This document shows, piece by piece, positions 1-9,383 of a stretch of DNA of 64,000 nucleotides (within the stretch, counting starts at the first letter, position 1; each line of letters opens with the position of its first letter). The notes beneath the pieces are model-generated. The model saw only the letters and a list, made by a program, of their open reading frames with translations. It was not told where the DNA came from and did not search any database. The stretch is from UBA1227 sp045599345 (GTDB lineage Bacteria; Bacillota; Clostridia; Oscillospirales; Acutalibacteraceae). The stretch covers positions 33,254-97,253 of the forward strand of contig JAZRVV010000031.1 in the NCBI GenBank assembly GCA_045599345.1. The letters are read 5' to 3'. Both the position numbers and the translations under genes were made by a program.

Positions 1-1810
1 CGTTGACCTTTTTCTCGGCATTGCGAGAAAGTACGCATGTATATGCGCCAGCAAGTGATGAGTTGCCGATATACTCATACTTATCAAGCTCGATATCTGG
101 GAGCATACCAATTTTAATAGCGTTCTCGATATTGATTCCGCTACCAATTCCGCCTGCAACATAGAAATGCTCGATGCAAGATGAATCCATATCAAGGCTT
201 GAAAGAAGTGTATCGATTCCCGAATATATTGCACCTTTTGCTCGAATGAAGCTCTCGATATCAACCTCTGTTAAAACTATCTCGCGTCCTGTCTCGGAAT
301 TTGCTGCGTCGACAACGACAAAACTGCCCATCTCGTACTCATCAAATTTAACTCTGTCGCCTTGCCTTACATACTTACCTTTGGAATTGACAATTCCGCA
401 ACGGTAAAGTTCTGAGATTAAGTCTATTATACCCGAACCACAAAGGCCTATTGGCTTTTGGCCTGGCTCTCCTATTACTTCGTATGTTGGCTCCATTGTA
501 TCCTTATCAATCGTGATAGCCTGAATCGCACCATCTGTGGCTCTCATGCCACAACTGATGTCGCCACCCTCAAAAGCAGGGCCAGCAGAACATGCACAGC
601 TCATCATAAATTCGTTATTGCCAAATACGATCTCGCCATTGGTACCAAGGTCAACAAAGAGTGATAATTCCTCTTTGTCCCAAAGGAGCGTAGCGAGTGC
701 ACCTGCAGTGATATCGCCACCTACATACGAACCGATATTTGGACAGAGGATAAGGCGTGCATTTGGATTGATATGGAGACCTATCTCGAGTGCAAATATA
801 TCATCCGCATGGAAGAAAGTTGGTATGTATGGTTCCATACGAACCGGATTGGCGTCAACGCCTAAAAGGAGATGATTCATTGTTGTGTTGGATGCAACAC
901 AAACTTTTAATATCTTTTGCGGAGATATATTTGCAGTCTCGCATAATTTTTTGATGAGAGGCTCGATTGTCTCACGTACTACGGCATCCTTAAGGCGCTT
1001 TACGCCACCTGTCTTGCCCTGTTCGATGATACGGTTGATTACGTCAGCACCGTATCTTATCTGGCCGTTACCAGAAGAGGCCTTCGCAAGAAGTTCTCCG
1101 CCTTTTAAGTTAACAAGTACAGCGGAAACTGTGGTTGTGCCAATGTCAATGGCTAGTCCACAGAGAGGTTCATGGTCGTCAAAAGAAGAGACTCCATATA
1201 CAAAGAAGTCTGCTCCCCTGTGTTCGCCGATTACGCGAACTTTGAAGTCGTTTTCGCGAAGAACCCTTGCGAGGTCTCTTGTAACGGAAAAAGGTATTGT
1301 TACTTTTGAAACACCAAAGGCTGATTTTACAGCATTTACAAAACGCTCGTTATCTGGAAGTGTATCCTCCAATGAAGGCTCACTAATCTCGATGCGCTCC
1401 ATAGCAAATGTGTTTACAAGATTGACTCCTGCATCCTTGATATCACCAAGTAGTTTTTCAAAAATAGCAATCTCTTTGCCACTTGATAGGTCCGCTGTCT
1501 GCATCCTACTCTGGTAAGCAGTCGCAATATCAGGGACCATAACTGTTACGTCAGATGCAACTTTCGCGCCACATGAAAGGATCCAGCCCTCTGCTTTTTC
1601 CTCGTCTGTGATATGACTTGAAGGCCAGCAATTAAGCTCGCCTTCTATGCGTCTTACTTTACATTTTCCACATGCACCATTGCCACTGCATGGTGCATCT
1701 ATGGCAACATTGGCATGCTGCGCCACCTGGAGCAAATTTGCTCCAGGCGCACATGATACCGTCACCGGTTGTCTGTCGTCATTTTCAAATGTAAAGGTTA
1801 CATCAAACAT
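1..1810 (-). CDS. acsV: ASKHA-domain 2Fe-2S corrinoid activation protein (RACo/AcsV-like), 3' end outside window
   Basis: The gene starts at an ATG at 1810 behind a GGGAGA ribosome binding site and reads open to the left edge, so the C-terminus is missing (about 603 codons seen). The N-terminus is a ferredoxin-like domain with C41, C47, C50 and C80 as likely 2Fe-2S ligands (C-x5-C-x2-C spacing). The rest shows ASKHA ATPase features: a DIGTTT phosphate-binding loop, a DLGTNGE loop and a late GGIGSG segment. Proteins of this family re-reduce the cobalt of inactivated corrinoid iron-sulfur protein in an ATP-dependent way. Position directly downstream of acsB (20 bp gap) supports that role for the Wood-Ljungdahl methyl carrier. 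A methyltransferase-associated activator of another corrinoid system is the alternative. Genes for the carrier itself (acsC, acsD, acsE) are not in the window. Confidence 0.85.
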   Translation of the reverse strand, partial: MFDVTFTFENDDRQPVTVSCAPGANLLQVAQHANVAIDAPCSGNGACGKCKVRRIEGELNCWPSSHITDEEKAEGWILSCGAKVASDVTVMVPDIATAYQSRMQTADLSSGKEIAIFEKLLGDIKDAGVNLVNTFAMERIEISEPSLEDTLPDNERFVNAVKSAFGVSKVTIPFSVTRDLARVLRENDFKVRVIGEHRGADFFVYGVSSFDDHEPLCGLAIDIGTTTVSAVLVNLKGGELLAKASSGNGQIRYGADVINRIIEQGKTGGVKRLKDAVVRETIEPLIKKLCETANISPQKILKVCVASNTTMNHLLLGVDANPVRMEPYIPTFFHADDIFALEIGLHINPNARLILCPNIGSYVGGDITAGALATLLWDKEELSLFVDLGTNGEIVFGNNEFMMSCACSAGPAFEGGDISCGMRATDGAIQAITIDKDTMEPTYEVIGEPGQKPIGLCGSGIIDLISELYRCGIVNSKGKYVRQGDRVKFDEYEMGSFVVVDAANSETGREIVLTEVDIESFIRAKGAIYSGIDTLLSSLDMDSSCIEHFYVAGGIGSGINIENAIKIGMLPDIELDKYEYIGNSSLAGAYTCVLSRNAEKKVN

Positions 1811-1830
1811 AACAGTCTCCCGTTTTAAAC

Positions 1831-3969
1831 TTAGATATCCATTGGTTCCATCTCAAGTACTGGATGGCCAACCTCTGAAAGGAATGCAAGGAGTTCCTCT
1901 GGATCTCCTGTTCCGCAAGTTGTCTCGTCTGCAATCATGTCAGCGAAGTTTTCGATACCGTATACTTCACTTGCTGTTGCATTAATCTTGTCACGGATCT
2001 GCTCCTTAAGCTCAGCTGGTAACCAAACAAGACGTGGCAAACCGCCCTCTGCCTTGAGGAATTTCTTAGATGCAATGTAGTGCTTGCCGTGGCCCATGAA
2101 ACCTGGTGTCTGAACACCGCCACCTGTCATAGATGCCATCTCAGAGAATGTCATACCAAGTGGTGTGATACCTGTATGCTCACGTGTTGTAATAACAACG
2201 CCCATTGAGCAAGGCTCGATACCGCAGATACACTCAAAGCATCCGCATGATGTCATTGGGTCTTCAAGAAGTGAGTAAAGTGTTACGTGCTCAAGAGCGC
2301 CGTGTGAAAGGTTACATACTACCTCATCAACGTCTTCGTAACGTCCAACACGCTCATCAACACATTTTTCTTTTGTAACTATCTGGCAAGGACCTGTTGG
2401 GTCAAGCTCAAAAGTTGCTTTGGCGTCAAGCCATGAAACAGCACCGCAAAGACCAAGACGCTCTGGTGTTACGATACAAACGTGGCTTGGTGAGAATGCC
2501 TGGCACATGATGCATGAGTAGAATACTGGAACTGATTCATCAGTCATTGACTTAAGTCTCTCATCACGCTTATCAAATACCTTGTTAGCCTCAGCACGAA
2601 GTTCTTTGTTCTTTTCAGCGTTAACTACGATCTTAACCTGGCACTTATCAACAACTGTGTCAAAGTCAGACATAATCTTGGCATAGAGAACTTCACCAAT
2701 GTGCTTAAATCTAAAGCCTGCGTCAAATGCAGCCTTGTTTACACGGATACGAATCATATCACGCTGACCTGTGTGCATAAGACCTTCTACGCAGTTGAGG
2801 TATGAGTGGAACTTACGCTCAAATACAGACTCAAAGTCTGTCTGCATGTTCTTACCAGCAACTTCTACTGTGTAAGAAACAGATACCTTAGCGCCTTCCT
2901 CAAACTCATCTATTTCTGGACCTTCAACAACAATCTTGTGGTCCTCAATCTCTGTTGCTTCCTTAGTCTGAACAAGTTCGAAGCAGTCAACACGTGAACC
3001 ATCGATTTCAATTCTCATATCAGCCTTACGGATAACTTCACCCTCAAATGCTGTTGAGAATGCAACAGGTATATCAATATTTGTAACCTTAATTTTAATA
3101 CCACGTGCTTCAAGAGATGTATCAATCCAGTCCTTGGTGTCCTCGTTGATAACGAGTGACTTTGGAACTGACCACATATCATCAGTATCGTTTGTGATTA
3201 CTGGGAAACCAAGCTTGATAGCGCCTGCGCCGCAAGCAACTGTGATATCAGCTACTGGCTTATAAGCGTTAACAAAAGCGTTGATTCTATCAAATGTATA
3301 TCTGTGGAAACCTTCCCAGTCACCTGGCTGAACGTTACCAAAGATCATTGCTGTACGTGTAACAAGTGAGATAATGTGGCCTACACCCCAAATCTCGTCT
3401 GTTACAGGAACAAGACGTACTGGGAATCCCATGTTAACGCCTGCCTCATACATCTGGTCAATAATGCCACCGATGAGGAAGATAAAGATACCACGTGACT
3501 GGTAACCCTTAACGATTTCTACTGCTTCCTCTGTTGAAGGAGCAGGACCGATCATTACAACGAAACCTGGGATGTCGTTTGTTACAAGTGGTACACCAAG
3601 TTCACGTACTTCTGAGTCTGAGAAGTGACCATGATACTTTGTACCCTCATAAGGAGTTGCTGTTTCAACATACTTACAAGCCTCAATCATCTCGGCAGCA
3701 ATTGCTGTGCCGACACCAGACCAGAAAATTGACTTGGTGCGAGGCTCGCGAAGCATCATTGCCTTTACGTCAGTAAGGGCGTCCTGAAGTTCGCCAGTTG
3801 TTGTTACTTTCTTACCAATATATGCATAGATGCAAGCAAGATAATATGCTGTATTTGGCATATTAAGTGGTGCATCTCTACCGACTTTGTCTACGATAGC
3901 GTTTACCTCAGCCTCTGCTTTAGCAAACATCTCGTCAGAACCACGGAATACTCTTTCAAATAAAGCCAT
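1831..3969 (-). CDS. acsB: CO dehydrogenase/acetyl-CoA synthase, acetyl-CoA synthase (beta) subunit
   Basis: This 712-residue protein is acetyl-CoA synthase, which joins CO, a corrinoid-bound methyl group and CoA to make acetyl-CoA. The A-cluster ligands are all present: C486, C489, C498 and C508 for the 4Fe-4S cluster and the C575-G-C577 motif for the distal nickel. The offset from the Moorella numbering (506, 509, 518, 528, 595, 597) is a constant 20 residues, so the enzyme looks fully competent. The usual length is about 730, so the protein is full length. The ATG at 3969 follows AGAAAGGA. The gene sits 14 bp behind cooC and 20 bp ahead of the corrinoid activator in one minus-strand operon. 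Codon use (AAG, CTC, GGT rich) looks like that of a highly expressed gene. Confidence 0.97.
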   Translation of the reverse strand: MALFERVFRGSDEMFAKAEAEVNAIVDKVGRDAPLNMPNTAYYLACIYAYIGKKVTTTGELQDALTDVKAMMLREPRTKSIFWSGVGTAIAAEMIEACKYVETATPYEGTKYHGHFSDSEVRELGVPLVTNDIPGFVVMIGPAPSTEEAVEIVKGYQSRGIFIFLIGGIIDQMYEAGVNMGFPVRLVPVTDEIWGVGHIISLVTRTAMIFGNVQPGDWEGFHRYTFDRINAFVNAYKPVADITVACGAGAIKLGFPVITNDTDDMWSVPKSLVINEDTKDWIDTSLEARGIKIKVTNIDIPVAFSTAFEGEVIRKADMRIEIDGSRVDCFELVQTKEATEIEDHKIVVEGPEIDEFEEGAKVSVSYTVEVAGKNMQTDFESVFERKFHSYLNCVEGLMHTGQRDMIRIRVNKAAFDAGFRFKHIGEVLYAKIMSDFDTVVDKCQVKIVVNAEKNKELRAEANKVFDKRDERLKSMTDESVPVFYSCIMCQAFSPSHVCIVTPERLGLCGAVSWLDAKATFELDPTGPCQIVTKEKCVDERVGRYEDVDEVVCNLSHGALEHVTLYSLLEDPMTSCGCFECICGIEPCSMGVVITTREHTGITPLGMTFSEMASMTGGGVQTPGFMGHGKHYIASKKFLKAEGGLPRLVWLPAELKEQIRDKINATASEVYGIENFADMIADETTCGTGDPEELLAFLSEVGHPVLEMEPMDI

Positions 3970-3983
3970 GTCTTTTTTCCTTT

Positions 3984-4754
3984 CTAATCTTTAAGATTGT
4001 CGAGTGCAGCCTTGATTGCTTTGATTTCCTCCAAAGCTGTGCTGCTGCAGTCGTACGGAGAGAGGCCTTTTCTATCAGCGTCTATTACTTCGGAATTGTA
4101 ACTGATAAAACCAAGTAGATCCTCTTTTGGGATGCGGCTTTCAACAAAAGCCCTATCCTCATCATCGCGAATCTTGTTCGCAACCACATAGACACGGTCT
4201 ACGCCAATGTCGTGTGCAAGTCTCTTGACATTTTCATAGGTCTGAACTGAGCGTGCGCCCGGTTCGATTACCACTATGAAGAAATCCATCATACTTGCAG
4301 TACCACGAGCAAGGTGCTCAAGGCCGGCCTCCATGTCCATGATAACCACGTCGTCTTTTCTAAATACGAGCGCTGACAATATGGACTTGAGCATTACATG
4401 CTCTGGGCATACACAGCCTGAGCCGCCGGTCTCGACAGTACCCATAACAAGGAGCTTAACTCCGTTAATGTCCCTTGAGTACTTGTCTGGTATGTCGGAC
4501 ACCTGCGGGTTGAGTTTAAAGAACTTGTTGGCGTCGTTGGCGCCTGTCCTCTCCTCAACTAGCGTACGCATCTTGGAAATTGGAACTATTGAATTTACTT
4601 CCTCCTCTGACAGTCCGAGCGCGAGTCCCAAATTAGCATCTGGGTCAACGTCTGCTGCGAGTACCGTCCTGCCCTCGTCGGCATAGAGCCGAGCTAGCGT
4701 TGAGGAGAGCGTTGTCTTGCCAACGCCACCTTTTCCTGTAATAGCGAGTTTCAT
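3984..4754 (-). CDS. cooC: CooC-type nickel-insertion ATPase for CO dehydrogenase
   Basis: The 256-residue protein is a MinD/ParA-like P-loop ATPase with the deviant Walker A motif KGGVGKT at residues 8-14 and a C114-V-C116 pair. In CooC proteins this CxC motif binds Ni or Zn at the dimer interface and ATP hydrolysis drives metal delivery to the CODH C-cluster. A DVDPDANLG segment near residue 35 and VIMDMEAG near residue 140 fit the Walker A'/B region. It lies between cooS and acsB in the same operon, so its client is most likely the adjacent CooS, and possibly AcsB as well. The stop codon overlaps the acsB ribosome binding region. Confidence 0.93.
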   Translation of the reverse strand: MKLAITGKGGVGKTTLSSTLARLYADEGRTVLAADVDPDANLGLALGLSEEEVNSIVPISKMRTLVEERTGANDANKFFKLNPQVSDIPDKYSRDINGVKLLVMGTVETGGSGCVCPEHVMLKSILSALVFRKDDVVIMDMEAGLEHLARGTASMMDFFIVVIEPGARSVQTYENVKRLAHDIGVDRVYVVANKIRDDEDRAFVESRIPKEDLLGFISYNSEVIDADRKGLSPYDCSSTALEEIKAIKAALDNLKD

Positions 4755-4774
4755 AAAATGCCTCTTGATGTTTA

Positions 4775-6673
4775 CTAAATGTTAAGAGCTGAACGCTTAG
4801 CCTCGATTGCTTCAATCATGAGGTCGCAAAGCTTATCCATATCTTTTTCAACAGTGAAGTTTGCTTCAACCCACTGCTTTGCACCTGACTCACCACGAAG
4901 AAGTTCGATTACTTCCTCTGAGCCCTCGCAGAATGGCTCTACGCCAAGGTATGTATCAATACCAGTTGCTACTACGTAGTTACCGATTGATACTGCCTTT
5001 TCAGACATCCATTCTGGAGCACAACCAACAAGTGGAATCTGTGAGATGTTAATTCCCCAGTCAGTTGCAATGTCAGTTGCAAGTATCATCATACGAGAGA
5101 TATCAACGCATGAGCCCATGTGAAGTACTGGTGGAATACCAACAAGTTCACATACACGGCGAAGACCTTCACCGCAGCAGTCCTTTGCATCGAGGTCCAT
5201 GAGGCCTGCCTTGGCAGCTGCCTGAGCAGAACATCCAGATACAACAACGATGATGTCGTTTTCAAGGAGCTTCTTCATAAGCTCGATGTGTGAGAAGTCA
5301 GCGCGAACCTTAGGGTTGTTACAACCAACCATAGCTACTGCGCCACGAATAACACCTGATTTAACAGCATCAACAAGTGGCATCATTGTGCCTGTCTCAT
5401 CAACGTGGCTGTTTGTTACACCATCAAGGCACTTCTTGATAGCCTCTACTGAGTAACCAACGCGAGCCTTTGTCTTGAGGTCTGGGATGTGAACAAGATC
5501 AGGGTTTCTATTAGCAAAGTTTTCGCAAGCGATGCGAACAATCTCTTTTGCCTTTTCAGCTGCTGTCTCATCTGAGAACTCGATGAAATCAGAATCAGGG
5601 AAACGAGCGATTGGGCTTGTTGAGATGAACTTTGTATGGAAGCACTTAGAAAGAGGACCAAGTGCTGGGAAGATACACTGAACGTCAACAACGATTGCTT
5701 CGCAGGCACCTGTGAGAACTACGTTCTCCTGTTGAAGGAAGTTACCTGCCATTGGAATACCATGACGCATTGCAACTTCGTTTGCTGTACAGCAAACACC
5801 GCAGATGTTGATTCCCTTGGCTCCATTCTTCTTTGCAAGGTCAACCATCTCTGGGTCCTGTGCATAGAAAACGATCATTTCTGAAAGTGATGGGTCATGT
5901 CCATGAACAACGATGTTGACCATGTCCTTCTCCATTACGCCAAGGTTTGCTGTTGTGTCAAGTGGCTTTGGTGTTCCGAAAAGTACATCAGAAAACTCTG
6001 TACCCATCATTGAACCGCCCCAACCATCTGAAAGGCCTGAACGAAGTGAGTGCTTAATGAGTGCCTCTGGAAGTGATGAACAACCCATATGTGTCATATG
6101 AAGTGACTGTGATACTTCACGGTCAATGGCACGTGGTGTGATATCAGCCTGCTCCCAAAGTTCACGTGTGTGCTTTGGTGCACGCTCTGCGAACTTCAAA
6201 GTTCCGAAAGGCTTACCATATTCCATAAGGCCTGTCTCTGCAACTTCGTGAGCAAGGTCATAAATATCTTTACCTTCTGTTTCAATGCCCCACTCTGTTG
6301 CAATTTTCTTAAGTTTGTCAGGATCCTTTACCTGATATGCTCCATCAGGTGAAGTGTTGTAAAGTGTGTGCGCTATAGCACGACCGTGATCCGAGTGAGT
6401 AGCCGAACCACCCGCTGTGAAGCGCAAATAGTTTCGAGCAACGATGCCGTGAGCGTCACAACCACAGATACCACGTGGTGACTTTGGTGTGATACGGCAA
6501 GGACCCATACTACAGATGCGGCAGCAGATGCCCTGTTCACCAAATTTACAATGAGGATTTTGGTTTTGAACACGCTGTTGCCATGAATCCGCGCCAACCT
6601 TTGCTCCTGTTTCAAGGAGAGTATTGGTAGCGGCTTCCATCTCTTCAATTGAAATAAGTCTATCCCAATTCAT
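4775..6673 (-). CDS. cooS: Anaerobic Ni-Fe carbon monoxide dehydrogenase catalytic subunit
   Basis: CooS/AcsA interconverts CO and CO2 at a Ni-4Fe-5S C-cluster. The N-terminal cysteine block (CKFGEQGICCRICSMGPC followed by GICGC) supplies the B- and D-cluster ligands, and later Cys/His-rich stretches such as CGVCCTANE and GCSAQAAAKAG match the catalytic core. I set the start at the ATG at 6673 rather than the in-frame ATG at 6688. A perfect GGAGG lies 8 nt before 6673 and falls inside the first codons of the longer version, which has no ribosome binding site of its own. This gives 632 residues, normal for the family. As first gene of the operon followed by cooC and acsB, it is likely the CODH partner of acetyl-CoA synthase rather than a stand-alone CO oxidiser. 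Confidence 0.95.
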   Translation of the reverse strand: MNWDRLISIEEMEAATNTLLETGAKVGADSWQQRVQNQNPHCKFGEQGICCRICSMGPCRITPKSPRGICGCDAHGIVARNYLRFTAGGSATHSDHGRAIAHTLYNTSPDGAYQVKDPDKLKKIATEWGIETEGKDIYDLAHEVAETGLMEYGKPFGTLKFAERAPKHTRELWEQADITPRAIDREVSQSLHMTHMGCSSLPEALIKHSLRSGLSDGWGGSMMGTEFSDVLFGTPKPLDTTANLGVMEKDMVNIVVHGHDPSLSEMIVFYAQDPEMVDLAKKNGAKGINICGVCCTANEVAMRHGIPMAGNFLQQENVVLTGACEAIVVDVQCIFPALGPLSKCFHTKFISTSPIARFPDSDFIEFSDETAAEKAKEIVRIACENFANRNPDLVHIPDLKTKARVGYSVEAIKKCLDGVTNSHVDETGTMMPLVDAVKSGVIRGAVAMVGCNNPKVRADFSHIELMKKLLENDIIVVVSGCSAQAAAKAGLMDLDAKDCCGEGLRRVCELVGIPPVLHMGSCVDISRMMILATDIATDWGINISQIPLVGCAPEWMSEKAVSIGNYVVATGIDTYLGVEPFCEGSEEVIELLRGESGAKQWVEANFTVEKDMDKLCDLMIEAIEAKRSALNI

Positions 6674-6768
6674 CAGATGTTCCTCCATTTACTTATAAAA
6701 TAGTACACTAAAAATATACCAAATTTATACTCGTATGACGTTACCACGAAATGTGTAAAAATAAATAA

Positions 6769-6793
6769 GGCGCGCTACAAACTGTAGCGCGCC
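6769..6793 (-). terminator. Rho-independent terminator downstream of the DUF362 gene
   Basis: A perfect 11-bp stem (6769-6779 with 6783-6793) has a 3-nt loop and, read on the minus strand, is followed by TTATTTATTTTT. It closes the DUF362 transcript, so cooS must start from its own promoter in the roughly 95 bp to the left. Confidence 0.88.
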
Positions 6794-6812
6794 TGTATTT
6801 GCCTTATATTAC

Positions 6813-8519
6813 TTACTTATTTTGACCGTGCTTGTAGTTCGTATTGATTGGAAGTGGAAGAGCACAGAGAAGAATGTAGCACTGATTAATAATCTGGCGA
6901 GTTCTCTCGATAAGACCCATCTTTGGAAGTGGATATTCAACATAATCCTTCTTAAGATCAGCCTTTGAGAGCTTCTTTGGAAGGTCAAATACTCTGTCGT
7001 CGTGTGAGATACGAGGAGCATCAACATAACGTCCACCAGCGATTGTCTTCATTCTCTTAAGGATCATCTTGATAAGGCCAAATCCTGTTGGAAGAAGATA
7101 TGGGTTTGCAGGTGAAACGATAGGAATAAGTGCGCCACCAGCCATACAAATAAGTGAAGCATTCTTTGCAGGGTCACAACAACCTGTTGCTTTCCAGAAG
7201 CAGATATCACCTACCTGTGCGAGTGTGCAGTTACCCATGCCGTACTTCTTAATTGGAAGCGCAGCAAGGTCTTCCTTTGTATATGGCTTACCGTTCTTGT
7301 CGAACCAATAACGAACGCCATTAATTGGAATACCAGGACCCTCAATTACGCATACCTTAACCTTAGCACCGTCCATTGACTTCTTGTGGTTAAAGAAATC
7401 AAGGCCAAACTTAACTGATGCCAAGCATCCGCCAGTACATGCCTGCTCTATCTCAAGAGCAAGTTCTGGTGTAACGCTGTTTGGATCAGTGATTTTTGGT
7501 GCACCTGGAAGTGTGTGACCAACAACAGCCATAAGGTTAGGGAATTCACGAGCTGTCTTCTCATCAAGGAGAGAAGAAATTGCTGGGCGGAATGGTGTTA
7601 CACTTGTATCACCAATAATTTGAACTTGGTTATCACCAAAGTTACGCTTTGTAGCCTCAATCATAAGCTTGTTCTTATCCGGATCAAAGCCCATCATATA
7701 AGTTGTAATTCTATCAGCCTCAACAGACTGGTTAGAAACAACAATCTTGCCAACCTCAACAGGGTCAACTGGAGAAGGTGTGTTACCCTCACCACCGATG
7801 ATACCATCGATTACTGTAAGGTCAGGCTTAAAGAGATAGAGAAGGTCAGCGAGCTTCTTATCGATGTCGTGAGTGTGGTTACGCTCACGAAGGAAGTATG
7901 GAATTGTACCCATAGCGTTCTTGAAACCAAGAGTAACACCTGTGTAGAGGTTTGTCTTCATCTTTGGTACAGAAACGTAATATGCCTCTCCCTTTACAAC
8001 CATATCGAGGATTTCTGGAAGGTATACTTCCTTCATTACCTCTGCCTTTGGAAGTACGTAGCGAACAACTGGCTGTGTCTCAAGTTCAACGAGACCAGTG
8101 TTGTAATATTTAGCAATTCTGTCATAACCAGCAACCTTAAATGCTACTGTTGTTGGATATGGCTTACCAGCAGACTCAACAATTGTGATATTGTCTGTGT
8201 ACTTCTTAAGCCAAGCGATAACTGCCTCGAATACACGTGGGTCTGTGTTCTCTGGATAATCCTTCTTATCAAGACCCGAGTTGTGATATACAAAAACAAG
8301 GTTAGGCTTTACAAGAATCTGCTTATAATTCTTTAAATCCTTTGCAAAATTTGTCTTTGCATTGAGGTCATCAAGACCTGCCCAAACTGTCTCGCGAATC
8401 GCCTTGATATCAGGACGATTAAAATACTTCTTGGTTCCATAATTCTTTGGAAGACTTGTGAAATCATTTGTGTAGTCCATCTTTGGAGCATCTTTGATAA
8501 ATACGTAACTGTTTGCCAT
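6813..8519 (-). CDS. DUF362 domain-containing protein with cysteine-rich C-terminal half
   Basis: The 568-residue soluble protein begins with a DUF362 domain (about residues 50-330): an LVKPNLV segment, then ITIVESAGKPYPTT, then VSVPKMKTNLYTG and LGFKNAMGTIP. The second half has a CTGGCLASVKFG motif and later GNCTLAQVGD followed by ATGCCDP. These are cysteine-rich but do not form a standard ferredoxin CxxCxxCxxxC pattern. DUF362 proteins are often found near redox or metal-cofactor genes but their biochemical role is not established. The ATG at 8519 follows GAGGAGG. It is a single-gene unit with its own terminator. It lies upstream of the CODH/ACS operon on the same strand, which makes a role in metal-cluster or corrinoid chemistry conceivable but unproven. 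Confidence 0.8.
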   Translation of the reverse strand: MANSYVFIKDAPKMDYTNDFTSLPKNYGTKKYFNRPDIKAIRETVWAGLDDLNAKTNFAKDLKNYKQILVKPNLVFVYHNSGLDKKDYPENTDPRVFEAVIAWLKKYTDNITIVESAGKPYPTTVAFKVAGYDRIAKYYNTGLVELETQPVVRYVLPKAEVMKEVYLPEILDMVVKGEAYYVSVPKMKTNLYTGVTLGFKNAMGTIPYFLRERNHTHDIDKKLADLLYLFKPDLTVIDGIIGGEGNTPSPVDPVEVGKIVVSNQSVEADRITTYMMGFDPDKNKLMIEATKRNFGDNQVQIIGDTSVTPFRPAISSLLDEKTAREFPNLMAVVGHTLPGAPKITDPNSVTPELALEIEQACTGGCLASVKFGLDFFNHKKSMDGAKVKVCVIEGPGIPINGVRYWFDKNGKPYTKEDLAALPIKKYGMGNCTLAQVGDICFWKATGCCDPAKNASLICMAGGALIPIVSPANPYLLPTGFGLIKMILKRMKTIAGGRYVDAPRISHDDRVFDLPKKLSKADLKKDYVEYPLPKMGLIERTRQIINQCYILLCALPLPINTNYKHGQNK

Positions 8520-8543
8520 ATTTAAACCTCCTCAGGTTAATAA

Positions 8544-9383
8544 TTACTTATTTAACAATTCCAAATACTTTGGAATAGCTTGTTCAAAGTTTACGCCGTA
8601 CCAGTTGTAGTTCTCTTCCTTTAAAGTACACCTCATCGACTCGAGTGTGTACTCTACGGCAACGATAAGAGCATCGTTTACAGAGAGGTCATTCATCAAT
8701 GCACCAGTAAAGCTTGATGCAAAGATATCGCCTGTGCCGTGGAAGCTTACAGGCAACTTCTCGTTATAATACTCAAAGAAAGTGTCCCCTGCCTTGTCGT
8801 AACACATTACGCCAAGCTTGCCCTCCTCGAATGACATGCCTGTAAGCACGGCATAGCGAGGACCGAGCGCTGCAAGTTTCTTTAAAATATCCTCAATATA
8901 ATCACGGCTGTAGCCCTCGCCAACATACTCCTCACCGAGCATAAAGCAAGCCTCTGTGAGGTTTGGTACAACTATATCTGCCTTGGCGCACACCGTTGCC
9001 ATTGCCTTGGCAAACTCCGGTGTAAAGCCCTTGTAAAGGCAACCGTTATCAGCCATAGCCGGATCAACAACTATAGCGGTCTTTTCACTCTTAAAATCAT
9101 CAAAAAACTTCTTAACGAGGTCTATTTGTTCAAAAGAACCGAGATATCCTGTATAGATTGCATCAAAGCCGAACTTTTCCTTTTTCCAGTGATTTGAAAT
9201 AGGCTCAATCTCGCCAGTCAAATCATGAAATGTAAAGCCTTCTTTGAAAGCTGTATGAGTAGATAATACTGCCGTAGGTAAAATAGCAGCCTCCACACCT
9301 GCAGCTGAAATAATTGGAAGTGCTACTGTCAAGGAGCACTTGCCGACACAGGAAATATCCTGAATTGAAACGATTCGCTTCAT
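8544..9383 (-). CDS. pdxY: Pyridoxal/pyridoxamine kinase (PdxY-like ribokinase family)
   Basis: This 279-residue kinase phosphorylates B6 vitamers with ATP in the cytoplasm. The start (KRIVSIQDISCVGKCS) and the LPTAVLSTHTAF segment are typical of bacterial pyridoxal/pyridoxamine kinases. The ribokinase-fold catalytic motif is present near the end as HGTGDIFASSF, with the Asp as general base. Its ATG overlaps the stop of the upstream EamA transporter by 4 nt (ATGA), so the two are translationally coupled. The pairing suggests the transporter may move a B6 compound or a related metabolite, but that is inference. A HMP-phosphate kinase (ThiD) is less likely because no thiamine genes are nearby. 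Confidence 0.88.
   Translation of the reverse strand: MKRIVSIQDISCVGKCSLTVALPIISAAGVEAAILPTAVLSTHTAFKEGFTFHDLTGEIEPISNHWKKEKFGFDAIYTGYLGSFEQIDLVKKFFDDFKSEKTAIVVDPAMADNGCLYKGFTPEFAKAMATVCAKADIVVPNLTEACFMLGEEYVGEGYSRDYIEDILKKLAALGPRYAVLTGMSFEEGKLGVMCYDKAGDTFFEYYNEKLPVSFHGTGDIFASSFTGALMNDLSVNDALIVAVEYTLESMRCTLKEENYNWYGVNFEQAIPKYLELLNK

Noticed and set aside
885..1517. 210-codon plus-strand frame at the left edge
   Set aside because: It is antisense to the corrinoid activator, whose ferredoxin and ASKHA motifs are clear on the minus strand.
7515..8336. 273-codon open frame opposite the DUF362 gene
   Set aside because: It is rich in Asn, Leu, Cys and Trp from complementing common codons. There is no ribosome binding site and no family resemblance.
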